Source: CAYVGO01 sp964450725 (GTDB lineage: Bacteria; Bacteroidota; Bacteroidia; Bacteroidales; UBA932). Taken from it: a stretch of 35,249 bases of DNA. The notes under the pieces are model-generated. The model ran no database searches. It had not been told where the DNA came from and worked only from the letters and a program-made list of their open reading frames with translations. Below, one piece after another: positions 21,714 through 28,765 of this stretch (position 1 is its first letter; every line of letters starts with the position of its first letter). Location of the stretch: contig CAYVGO010000020.1 in assembly GCA_964450725.1 (NCBI GenBank), forward strand, positions 1 to 35,249, in the 5' to 3' direction. Made by a program: the position numbers and the translations under genes.

Positions 21714-22562
21714 ATGGAAAGTAACATTTCTGAATACAAGCAACTAACTCAGGAAGAGCAACATGTCATTCTTCACAAAGGCACAGAAAAGCCTTTTTCC
21801 GGAAAATACAATAACTATAACATCGAAGGTATCTATTGCTGTAAACAGTGTGGTGCCTTGCTTTATTTATCTACCGACAAATTCGATTCGGGCTGCGGGT
21901 GGCCAAGTTTTGACGATGAGATTGAAGGGGCTGTAAAGCGTTTACCTGATGCTGACGGAAGACGGACAGAAATTCTTTGTGCTAAATGTAACGGGCATTT
22001 AGGACATGTATTTACGGGTGAACACTTTACTCCTAAGAATACCCGACACTGCGTCAATTCAATATCTTTAGATTTTATACCGACGCAAACTGCGGTTTTT
22101 GCCGGCGGGTGCTTTTGGGGTGTTGAGCATTTAATGCAACAATTGCCGGGGGTTTTACTTGTAGAATCTGGATATATGGGTGGAACTAAACAAAATCCTA
22201 CCTATCAGGAAGTTTGTCAAAAGAATACAGGACATGCCGAAGTGGTCAGAGTCATTTTTGACCCGACAAAAACTGATTATACTGCCGTAACCAAACGTTT
22301 TTTTGAGATACATGACCCGGAACAACTCAACAGGCAAGGCCCTGATGTAGGAGAACAATACCGTTCTGAAATTTTTTATACTACGGAAGAGCAAAAAGCA
22401 ATAGCCCTGCAATTAATCTCAACCCTAAAAGAAAAAGGATATAAGATTGTTACCAAAGTAACTCCGGCTGCAACCTTTTGGAAAGCAGAAAACTATCATC
22501 AGGATTACTACGTAAAAAAAGGTACTCAGCCCTACTGTCATGGGTATGTCAAACGGTTTTGA
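21714..22562 (+). CDS. msrBA: Fused methionine sulfoxide reductase MsrB-MsrA
   Basis: This 282-residue bifunctional repair enzyme reduces both R- and S-methionine sulfoxide in proteins. The N-terminal MsrB domain (about 7-123) has zinc CxxC pairs C43/C46 and C89/C92, the SGCGWPSFD block and the catalytic Cys113 in RHCVNSISLDFIP. The C-terminal MsrA domain (about 126-282) starts AVFAGGCFWGVEHL with catalytic Cys133 and has GYMGGTKQNPTYQEVC, and the GHAEVVRV and FFEIHDP blocks. The order MsrB-MsrA is the opposite of the Neisseria/Streptococcus MsrAB form, but known in other bacteria. No signal peptide, so cytoplasmic. ATG 21714 was chosen over a GTG at 21684, whose extra residues are hydrophobic and not part of the domain. 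Confidence 0.93.
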   Translation: MESNISEYKQLTQEEQHVILHKGTEKPFSGKYNNYNIEGIYCCKQCGALLYLSTDKFDSGCGWPSFDDEIEGAVKRLPDADGRRTEILCAKCNGHLGHVFTGEHFTPKNTRHCVNSISLDFIPTQTAVFAGGCFWGVEHLMQQLPGVLLVESGYMGGTKQNPTYQEVCQKNTGHAEVVRVIFDPTKTDYTAVTKRFFEIHDPEQLNRQGPDVGEQYRSEIFYTTEEQKAIALQLISTLKEKGYKIVTKVTPAATFWKAENYHQDYYVKKGTQPYCHGYVKRF

Positions 22563-22638
22563 CGAGATAAGATATTGTTATTGACACTGCGAAGAACCGA
22601 CCCGGAATAATTTCTGTCTCTAAAAAGAATACTCACTC

Positions 22639-23277
22639 CTAAAAATTAAATCCCATTGATGTTATCAACACTGGAATCAGGTAATCTTTAGCATCAGTAT
22701 TGCTGCCGGGAAACTTTCCTGCCGTAGGAAATGCAGACCAGCCAAGTCCTAAATCCAATACAAAGCCACTCCTTACAACAATCTGACAACCTGTCCGCAA
22801 TCCTATTTCGGGTGAGTGATACCAACGGTCTTTTAAATCGTCAAATACAGGGTCATCCCACCTGTAGCCGGAGTAATTTCCATAATGTCCGTATGCGGCG
22901 GCATAGCCCGCTGAAAACCCTATATAGAACCCTTTGGGAGCATGACGAAGTCTGTAGGCCGGATAGATTCGACACTGAAGGTTCAGACGAAAAACCTGCA
23001 TGGGTTCATAGAAATAGCGATAAAAATAATTTACTCCTGTTTGCAGTGTCAAAAAGTTGGTAATTCTTCTTTCATACGTAAGATCAACGCCCGCTACGAC
23101 TATAGACCATAGATTCATTTTTAAAACATTATCTTCAATATATTGATTATCCATTTTAATCATCATTGTTTTTAATGCTTTCTTATCAATAATTGAGTCT
23201 TTTTGCTCTGCAAAAGAAGATTGGCATAACCACAAAACACCCAATATTAATATTGCTCTTTTCAAGTAAGTGTTCAT
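22639..23277 (-). CDS. Predicted outer-membrane beta-barrel protein, paralogue A
   Basis: This protein of about 212 residues has a signal peptide (ending in QSSFAEQ) and alternating hydrophobic strands. It ends in TSMGFNF, a C-terminal aromatic typical of outer-membrane barrels. It is clearly related to the 23726-24346 product: both have YERR, FYRYF, an NLQ-R-YP motif and SPE-G followed by LDLGLGW-AFP. The fold resembles the DUF3575-type barrels of Bacteroidota; function is unknown. The ATG at 23277 is seven bases after the stop of the lipoprotein gene; a TTG at 23283 touches that stop. It is the last gene of a probable three-gene operon and converges with msrBA. Confidence 0.7.
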   Translation of the reverse strand: MNTYLKRAILILGVLWLCQSSFAEQKDSIIDKKALKTMMIKMDNQYIEDNVLKMNLWSIVVAGVDLTYERRITNFLTLQTGVNYFYRYFYEPMQVFRLNLQCRIYPAYRLRHAPKGFYIGFSAGYAAAYGHYGNYSGYRWDDPVFDDLKDRWYHSPEIGLRTGCQIVVRSGFVLDLGLGWSAFPTAGKFPGSNTDAKDYLIPVLITSMGFNF

Positions 23278-23283
23278 AACCAA

Positions 23284-23715
23284 TTATATTGATGGGTTTA
23301 TACGTTCTGCTTCGGCAATCATGTCGTCTGTAATCACAATCTTTCGCCACCGTACATCATGAAGGTCAACACTGTCTTTAATAAGTCGCCATATTCCTTC
23401 GAAATACAGTTCTACCGTATCTTTTATATAATAAACATAGTGCCTGTCAATATCCGGTGTCCCCAAATCAAAGATAAACCTTACTGGTCGTTGGATATGG
23501 TACGCTGTTTTGAGAGTATCTTGTTGACCTTGTGATACAATCACCTGCTTGTTATTACGTTCATTCAACATCAGCACTTCACAACGCAATATCTCCTGAG
23601 ACTGATTGACAATGGTCATGACTTCTACATCATACCTGTCCACTGCCGGAAGGCAGGAATAACAACTAAGTACTACAACAAAAATAGTAATAAGAGAAAA
23701 TAATCGAAATGTCAT
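23284..23715 (-). CDS. Small predicted lipoprotein between two barrel paralogues
   Basis: This 143-residue protein has an N-terminal hydrophobic signal and cysteines in VVLSCYSCLP, compatible with a lipobox (Cys18 or Cys21 as acylation site). The mature part, about 120 residues, is rich in beta-strand patterns (EILRCEVLMLNE, VRFIFDLG) and ends acidic (ITDDMIAEAERINPSI). I do not recognise a family. The gene lies 10 bases after one barrel gene and runs directly into the next, so it probably works with them at the outer membrane. Confidence 0.65.
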   Translation of the reverse strand: MTFRLFSLITIFVVVLSCYSCLPAVDRYDVEVMTIVNQSQEILRCEVLMLNERNNKQVIVSQGQQDTLKTAYHIQRPVRFIFDLGTPDIDRHYVYYIKDTVELYFEGIWRLIKDSVDLHDVRWRKIVITDDMIAEAERINPSI

Positions 23716-23725
23716 AACTATACTT

Positions 23726-24346
23726 TTAAAAGTTGAAACCTATTGAAGTATTTAAATTCAATGTAGTATAGGGCTTATTGCGTAAATCATCTCCCGTATC
23801 ACCCCTCCGCATCGCAGGGAAGGCTAACCACCCAAGACCCAAATCTAATGTCAAGCCCGATTTAAAGATAAACTGATAACCGCAACTTACACCAACTTCC
23901 GGAGATTGATAAACTTTGTAAAGCGGTTCAGGTTGAATATATCCTCCATCTTGATAAACCATTCCGGGTGTTTCTTTCCCAAAGGAAACGCCATAACCTC
24001 CCAGTAGTCCTATATACAAAAACTTTGGAGCAGAAATCCAGCCACCCAAAGGATAAAAGCGAAGTTGCAGATTGGCATTGAAAGCCTGCATATAGCCAAA
24101 GTATCTATAGAAATAAATACCTTCAACCTGAGCGGTTAGAAACTTGTGCAAGCGACGTTCGTAACTCATGTTTATACCCGTTAATATACAGTAATACAAG
24201 TTAACCTTGATGTTATTCTTGAACATATCGCTGCTTTCAATGCGGCTGTTTTCCTTGATAAGTTTCTTATTGGACTCAGAAGCGGGTTCGTGTCCCCAAA
24301 GAGCCATGGAAGAGATGATAAATAATAGAACAAATAACTGTTTCAT
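23726..24346 (-). CDS. Predicted outer-membrane beta-barrel protein, paralogue B
   Basis: This 206-residue protein has a signal peptide (MKQLFVLLFIISSMALWGHE). It ends in NTSIGFNF, the same aromatic end as paralogue A. Shared segments include MSYERRLHKFLTAQ, YFYRYF, NLQLRFYP, YIGLLGGYG, SPEVGVSCGYQ and SGLTLDLGLGWLAFP. No enzyme motif is seen. It is the first gene of the minus-strand trio; no consensus -7 box was found in the 60 bases upstream. Confidence 0.7.
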   Translation of the reverse strand: MKQLFVLLFIISSMALWGHEPASESNKKLIKENSRIESSDMFKNNIKVNLYYCILTGINMSYERRLHKFLTAQVEGIYFYRYFGYMQAFNANLQLRFYPLGGWISAPKFLYIGLLGGYGVSFGKETPGMVYQDGGYIQPEPLYKVYQSPEVGVSCGYQFIFKSGLTLDLGLGWLAFPAMRRGDTGDDLRNKPYTTLNLNTSIGFNF

Positions 24347-24473
24347 CTATAAATTACATTTACAGTTTCACTTTGTGTGAAAAGATTACAATAAAGACGG
24401 TAATTTCCTCTGAAAATACAAATGTATCTATTTTTAGTCAAAAATTTTCTTTCTATCCAAATCCCGGTTGCGA

Positions 24474-24564
24474 GGTAAGGACATTGCGTACAACGTCTCT
24501 ACCAAGAATGGTTACAATATTTCAAGGCTATTTGCTTATAAAACGTTACCCACAACGTCTCTAT
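24474..24564. repeat. Two damaged GTAGAGACG-type palindromes
   Basis: GGTAAGGACATTG, CGTA, CAACGTCTCTACC at 24474-24503 is a nearly complete copy. ACCCACAACGTCTCTAT at 24548-24564 is a second, with a poor left arm. Confidence 0.5.
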
Positions 24565-24826
24565 TTGGGAGTTTGTGAATGGTTCACGTAAACTTTTCAA
24601 ATCAACTTATTTACAAACTAATGTGAATAACAGCAAAAAGAATGCAATGTATAGAGATATAATTTATGACAAAATAGTAAAATTTAATACATTAATCGTT
24701 TTAAAAGTCTCTAAAAGCAAGTTCTCTTTTGTGAAAATGCAGTTTTGAGGCACTAAAATTGTATTGACAATTCAATAAATCGCTCTAAACCGTTTTATGA
24801 TTTCATCTTTATGAGTTTATAAAGTC

Positions 24827-24942
24827 ATCTATACGGTGTATGCAATTTGTCTATACGAATTTAAAAATCGTCTATACAAATTCGATAATTCGTATAGACG
24901 ATTTAAAAAAATGTATAGACGAATTGGGAAATTTATCTATAC
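24827..24942. repeat. Six GTCTATAC motifs spaced 21-22 bp
   Basis: The 8-mer starts are 24827 (ATCTATAC), 24849, 24870 (GTCTATAC), 24892, 24913 (GTATAGAC, inverted) and 24935 (ATCTATAC). Steps are 22, 21, 22, 21 and 22 bases. Spacers are AT-rich and vary. Copies 3 and 4 form a perfect 13-bp stem (AAATCGTCTATAC with GTATAGACGATTT). This looks like a set of binding sites aligned on one DNA face. Confidence 0.75.
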
Positions 24943-24975
24943 GATTTTGATTCAAAACAGCAACAAGACACAAAA

Positions 24976-25011
24976 AAATCGGGAAACATCCCTATGTATG
25001 TCTCCCGATTT
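24976..25011 (-). terminator. Rho-independent terminator of the APH-type kinase gene
   Basis: Read on the minus strand, a 14-bp stem with one mismatch (AAATCGGGAGACAT with ATGTTTCCCGATTT) is followed by seven T in total. It lies 27 bases after the stop codon at 25039. Confidence 0.85.
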
Positions 25012-25038
25012 CCACCTAATGAAATTCAAAGCTTGCTA

Positions 25039-26130
25039 CTATATTGCTTTGCGAACAATCTCTTTCATTTTTTCAAATTGCTGTTCCATGCTTTGAAGCA
25101 GTTTGAATTGAGCGTGTGTTCGCTGTAAATTATGTTCAGGATGGTGAATTTTATAATAAGTATCTCCGTTCAAATAATCAGTGAAAAATCTTACGGTCTG
25201 CATATAGGTCAACAGTTTTGCTCCAAAGGCAAGATACTCTAACTCTACAGGAGTTAAAAATCCTTTGGCTCGTTTAACATAACCCTTGGTATAAGCTTCA
25301 AAAATAGCAAGGTTAAGGTTTATGTTATCTAATTTTTCGTCGTCTTCGGCTCCGGTATTGGCTCCGGTACGCATAAAGTCTCCGAAATCTGAAAGCACAT
25401 AACCCGGCATCACCGTATCTAAGTCAACCACACACATCACCTCTCCTTTTTTGTTAAACAAAATGTTGTTGACCTTGGTATCACAGTGGTTAATTCTTTT
25501 GACTAACTTTCCTTGACGGTGTAACTCTTCGGGCATACACATTTCGGCGGCTCTTTTTTCAATTTCATCAATAATACTTTTTGTTTTGGCAACTCTTTGT
25601 ACCGGGTCTGCCTTGAGTGCATCTCTGAATTGCTGTAACCTGAATTCCATATTGTGGAAGTTGGGAATGGTCTCTACTAATGGTTTTCCTTTAATATCGG
25701 CAAGCATGGACTGAAAGTCTCCGAAAGCCTCTCCTGCAAATTCTGCAGATTGTGGAGTAATGGCATCATAGGAAACACAATCGGGAATGAAATAGAGCAA
25801 TCTCCAGTAATTCCCCTGTTGGTCTTTGTAATAACACAAGTCATTGTGCTTTGACGGGGCTAATCTGAGTACCCTTTTTTCTATTTCGGGAGTACCTTTT
25901 TCTTTTAATTTCTCTGCAATGTGTCGGGTTACACGGATAATGTTTTCCTGTAATCCGTCAACATTTTTAAAGATGTTGTGATTAATCCGTTGCAATACAT
26001 AATCGGGAGCATTGCCTTCAGTTTTCAGAAGAAAAGAATCGTTGATGTGTCCTGCTCCAAGCGGGGCACAGGAAAGGTAGTTACCTTCTAAGTCAAACTG
26101 GTCTGATAAATATTTAAAATCTGTAGTCAT
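25039..26130 (-). CDS. APH-fold sugar kinase, N-acetylhexosamine 1-kinase-like
   Basis: This 363-residue aminoglycoside-phosphotransferase-fold kinase has the catalytic loop INHCDTKVNNILF (213-225; D217 as base, N222 as metal ligand) and the second metal motif VVDLDTVMPGYVLSDFGD (234-251; D236 or D238). The glycine-poor nucleotide loop is PLGAGHINDSFLL (23-35). The HCDTK-NN and DLDTVMPG pairing is that of NahK-like kinases, which phosphorylate GlcNAc or GalNAc at C1 in the lacto-N-biose/mucin sugar route; related Bacteroides proteins are often annotated only as phosphotransferase. It is an intact, normal-length gene. No NahK pathway partners (phosphorylase, uridylyltransferase) are nearby, so the substrate is a family-level guess. 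It lies 62 bases after the DUF4325 gene on the same strand. Confidence 0.7.
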   Translation of the reverse strand: MTTDFKYLSDQFDLEGNYLSCAPLGAGHINDSFLLKTEGNAPDYVLQRINHNIFKNVDGLQENIIRVTRHIAEKLKEKGTPEIEKRVLRLAPSKHNDLCYYKDQQGNYWRLLYFIPDCVSYDAITPQSAEFAGEAFGDFQSMLADIKGKPLVETIPNFHNMEFRLQQFRDALKADPVQRVAKTKSIIDEIEKRAAEMCMPEELHRQGKLVKRINHCDTKVNNILFNKKGEVMCVVDLDTVMPGYVLSDFGDFMRTGANTGAEDDEKLDNINLNLAIFEAYTKGYVKRAKGFLTPVELEYLAFGAKLLTYMQTVRFFTDYLNGDTYYKIHHPEHNLQRTHAQFKLLQSMEQQFEKMKEIVRKAI

Positions 26131-26192
26131 AGGGAAAAAAAATGTAATGATTTATGAAAAAATTATGTGGATAGATTCAAAAATGTACGAGA

Positions 26193-26549
26193 TTAAAATT
26201 TCAACATACTAAGGGAACTACTCATTTCTTCAATATTGTCAAATTTTACAACACTGCCGGTATTGACAATCTCTTTCTTTTTTGTCTGAGTTTTACTAAC
26301 AGTTTCTAAAATGGACTGAATATCTGCAGAAACATTGATGAGTTGAACGTTGAATGCCTGATTTTTGGTTTTAAGAAAAGTATTATAAAACTCATCAATA
26401 AAACTACGGGTTACAAATTTAACCTTAGAGAAATCTATTATCACTTCCTTCTCATTTGTATTCAGAATATATAGTTTCAAGTCGCTGACTGCCGACCTTG
26501 ATCTGAGTTCTGTTCCGAGTATAAATGTTATATCTATTATTGTGTTCAT
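26193..26549 (-). CDS. STAS-like DUF4325 protein
   Basis: This 118-residue protein fits the DUF4325 (STAS-like) pattern: GTELRSRSAVSDLKLYI (12-28), then VIIDFSKVKFVTRSFIDEF (36-54), with the serine in a position comparable to the phospho-acceptor of anti-anti-sigma proteins. The tail (about 85-118) is extra and may be flexible. DUF4325 genes commonly sit near a histidine-kinase-type ATPase gene, as here. The STAS-HATPase gene is 127 bases upstream, and a -7 box lies in that gap. A partner-switching role is inference. Confidence 0.75.
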   Translation of the reverse strand: MNTIIDITFILGTELRSRSAVSDLKLYILNTNEKEVIIDFSKVKFVTRSFIDEFYNTFLKTKNQAFNVQLINVSADIQSILETVSKTQTKKKEIVNTGSVVKFDNIEEMSSSLSMLKF

Positions 26550-26660
26550 GGAAAATATAATTAATGATGCGTACTCATGATTACTTCAAAGAATATTCTT
26601 TATGTTTTCCCGTTATCATAACCTTGCCTGAATAGTGAAAAGTTAACGTATCTTTTACCG

Positions 26661-26668
26661 CAAATATA
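26661..26668 (-). promoter_or_regulatory. -7 box upstream of the DUF4325 gene
   Basis: TATATTTG is read on the minus strand, eight bases after the HATPase gene's stop. It would give a leader of about 105 bases before the ATG at 26549. The -33 region is weak. Confidence 0.45.
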
Positions 26669-26676
26669 GTAAATAT

Positions 26677-27570
26677 TTATTCAAGGTAATTGATGTAATT
26701 GAATTTTTTATTGTGATAAGGAATTCTAAGGGCAATTATTGTTCCTTTCCAATGAATGTCTTGAGGCAGAATAAAATACTTATCTATTTCTCTATTTTTA
26801 AGGTGAATTGCTGTACCTGAAATCATCACAAAATGACCATCCAAACCCTTTACAAGCATTTTCTTGGAGGTAATGATACCATACCCTCTATTTTCGGCAT
26901 CCGGTAAATTCTTTGTTGACACTCCTTGATTTGCAGCTTGCATGGCTTCGATATCGGACTCAATTTCATTATCCGGCAACTTCTTATAACTTCCTAATAA
27001 GGTAATTCCATTATCTGCAATACAAATATCAATATATCCTTTTTGCTTGTATGCTTGAGCAAAAATATAACCTCTTTCTGAATTTGAATGCTCTGTTATA
27101 TTATCTACCGTTTCTCCAATGAGATATTTTAATCCTATTACAATATTCTTATCCAAATTAAGTTGACTAATAATAATTTTTTCTACTGTAGAGATTATTG
27201 CACCCTTCTCATCATCACGGTTTGTCAATGCCTGAAAACTTATAATCGGAATATAATTTCCCTTAGAGTAACTTTCCATGTGGGCTAAAAATTCACTCTT
27301 TCGCATCTGTTCGGGTTTATACTCATGTCCAAACTTAATGGTATTCAAATATCCAGATATGTTACAATATGAAATTGTTTTTGCACACCCATTGACATAG
27401 ACCATTAAAGGTAGCACAAATAACGGCGAAGCAAAATGCACAAGACTAAAGTCAATTACGATTTCAGATTCAAGAGAATTTTCAATTTCATGAATTATTT
27501 CTAACACCGGTAAAAGACCATTAATTAAACTATTGTCCTGAATATTGATGTGGGCATTAATGATTAACAT
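26677..27570 (-). CDS. STAS-like / GHKL ATPase fusion protein
   Basis: This 297-residue protein has an N-terminal STAS-like segment (about 1-80, with ESEIVIDFSLVHFASPLFVLP at 35-55). The GHKL/HATPase_c domain follows (about 125-290): N box ETVDNITEHS (153-162), G1 box IADNGI (184-189) and G2 box RGYGI (228-232), then HFVMISGTA. No histidine-phosphotransfer (dimerisation) domain or signal peptide is present, so it is not a classical sensor kinase. The build is like an SpoIIAB/RsbW-type anti-sigma or serine kinase joined to a STAS domain, and the neighbouring DUF4325 protein would be the natural partner. It lies 26 bases after pcm on the same strand. The target is unknown. Confidence 0.75.
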   Translation of the reverse strand: MLIINAHINIQDNSLINGLLPVLEIIHEIENSLESEIVIDFSLVHFASPLFVLPLMVYVNGCAKTISYCNISGYLNTIKFGHEYKPEQMRKSEFLAHMESYSKGNYIPIISFQALTNRDDEKGAIISTVEKIIISQLNLDKNIVIGLKYLIGETVDNITEHSNSERGYIFAQAYKQKGYIDICIADNGITLLGSYKKLPDNEIESDIEAMQAANQGVSTKNLPDAENRGYGIITSKKMLVKGLDGHFVMISGTAIHLKNREIDKYFILPQDIHWKGTIIALRIPYHNKKFNYINYLE

Positions 27571-27596
27571 AGTGCAAGGAAATAAAATGAATATCC

Positions 27597-28259
27597 TTAA
27601 ACTTCTACACCGGTCAACATAGGAACAAAACTATATTCTTCAAGCCTTTTGTATGTGAACCGATGGCTGTTTACTCTTTGAATAACCAACATTTGCTGCT
27701 TGTCTTGCATGGTTTGCTTATTATGAGGAATTACCATTTTCCCTCCAATAGCGAGTTGAGCCAATAATGTCTTAGGAATTTCCGGAGCGGCACAGGTAAC
27801 TAAAATTTTATGATATGGGGCATGCTGCGGTGCTCCTTGAAATCCGTCTCCGAATAGAAACACGGCACGATAGCCGATGTTGGTTAATATTTCCTGAGCC
27901 TGCATATAGAGTGGTGCTTGTCGCTCTATGGTATAGACTTCGGCTCCCAAGCAACAAAGTACGGCGGTTTGGTAACCGGAACCCGTACCGATTTCGAGCA
28001 CTTTTTCACCTTCTTCAATAGAAAGTAATTCTGTTTGTCGAGCAACCGTGTAGGGGTGAGAAATGGTTTGCTCTTGTCCTATAGGAAAAGCCTTATTTTC
28101 GTAAGCTTGCAATGCTAAAGTTGTCGGAAGAAAAAGATGTCGCTCTACAATAGACATTGCCTGTAGTACAGAGGTTGATTGAATACCCGACTTGTGTAAG
28201 TCTTCGACCATCTTTCTGCGTTTGCCCTGTAAGAGTATGCTGTCTGAATTTATTGTCAT
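27597..28259 (-). CDS. pcm: Protein-L-isoaspartate O-methyltransferase
   Basis: This 220-residue SAM-dependent enzyme repairs isoaspartyl residues in aged proteins. The SAM loop is LEIGTGSGYQTAVL (88-101). The family patterns are ENKAFPIGQEQTISHPYTVA (54-73), GDGFQGAPQHAPYHKILVTCAAPEIP and GGKMVIP. No signal peptide. The start at ATG 28259 is 38 bases after the rnhA stop. Length is normal. It lies in a row of minus-strand genes with rnhA and the STAS-HATPase. Confidence 0.92.
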   Translation of the reverse strand: MTINSDSILLQGKRRKMVEDLHKSGIQSTSVLQAMSIVERHLFLPTTLALQAYENKAFPIGQEQTISHPYTVARQTELLSIEEGEKVLEIGTGSGYQTAVLCCLGAEVYTIERQAPLYMQAQEILTNIGYRAVFLFGDGFQGAPQHAPYHKILVTCAAPEIPKTLLAQLAIGGKMVIPHNKQTMQDKQQMLVIQRVNSHRFTYKRLEEYSFVPMLTGVEV

Positions 28260-28297
28260 GGTGGATTGGAGGCTAAATATTGTCTTTTCTGTAAACT

Positions 28298-28762
28298 CTA
28301 AGATTGTGATGTTCTGGTTAAATAGCCATGGTCTTCTTCTAAATCGTTACCTTGAGCGGCAGATGTGGCTAAAAAATCACACCGCTCATTATATAAGTTT
28401 CCGTTATGTCCTTTGACCCATATTAATTTTACTTGGTGTTTACGGTAAACATTCATAAATCGTAACCACAAGTCTTGATTGGCTTTGTCTTTAAACTTTT
28501 TGGCAATCCAACCATAAATCCAACGTTTTTCTATGGCGTTCACTACATATTGCGAATCGCTGTAAACTGTCACCTCACTTCCGGGCTTTAACAAAGCTTC
28601 TAATCCTACAATACATGCCAGCAATTCCATTCGATTATTGGTGGTTAATTTATAGCCTTTTGATAATTCTTTTTTATGAGTTCCGCTTAACAATACGACT
28701 CCATACCCTCCCTTCCCCGGATTTCCTTGTGCTGCTCCGTCCGTATAAATTTCTATTGCCAT
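28298..28762 (-). CDS. rnhA: Ribonuclease HI
   Basis: This 154-residue RNase H type 1 cleaves RNA in RNA-DNA hybrids. Catalytic residues are D8 (YTDGAAQGNPG), E46 (NNRMELLA), D69 (YSDSQYVV) and D129 (NERCDFLA). The flexible-loop histidine is H119 (KGHNG). The basic handle (KRWIYGWIAKKFKDKANQDLW) is present, as in the E. coli enzyme. Its ATG lies three bases after the preceding gene's stop, so it is probably translated with it. Confidence 0.95.
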   Translation of the reverse strand: MAIEIYTDGAAQGNPGKGGYGVVLLSGTHKKELSKGYKLTTNNRMELLACIVGLEALLKPGSEVTVYSDSQYVVNAIEKRWIYGWIAKKFKDKANQDLWLRFMNVYRKHQVKLIWVKGHNGNLYNERCDFLATSAAQGNDLEEDHGYLTRTSQS

Positions 28763-28765
28763 ACT

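Larger units (their letters stand above)
24347..25038. other. Gene-free, repeat-rich intergenic region (692 bases)
   Basis: No supported gene. It contains two damaged GTAGAGACG-type palindromes (24474-24503 and 24545-24564), a six-copy phased array (24827-24942) and the terminator of the kinase-like gene (24976-25011). Composition is very AT-rich. Confidence 0.6.

Noticed and set aside
24836..25096. 86-codon plus-strand frame in the gene-free region
   Set aside because: It is built from the phased GTCTATAC array and the terminator hairpin and ends opposite the kinase-like gene.
25039..26130. Homoserine kinase completing a thr operon
   Set aside because: The APH-fold motifs (HCDTK, DLDTVMPG) fit NahK-like kinases and not the GHMP-type ThrB; it is also distant from thrA.
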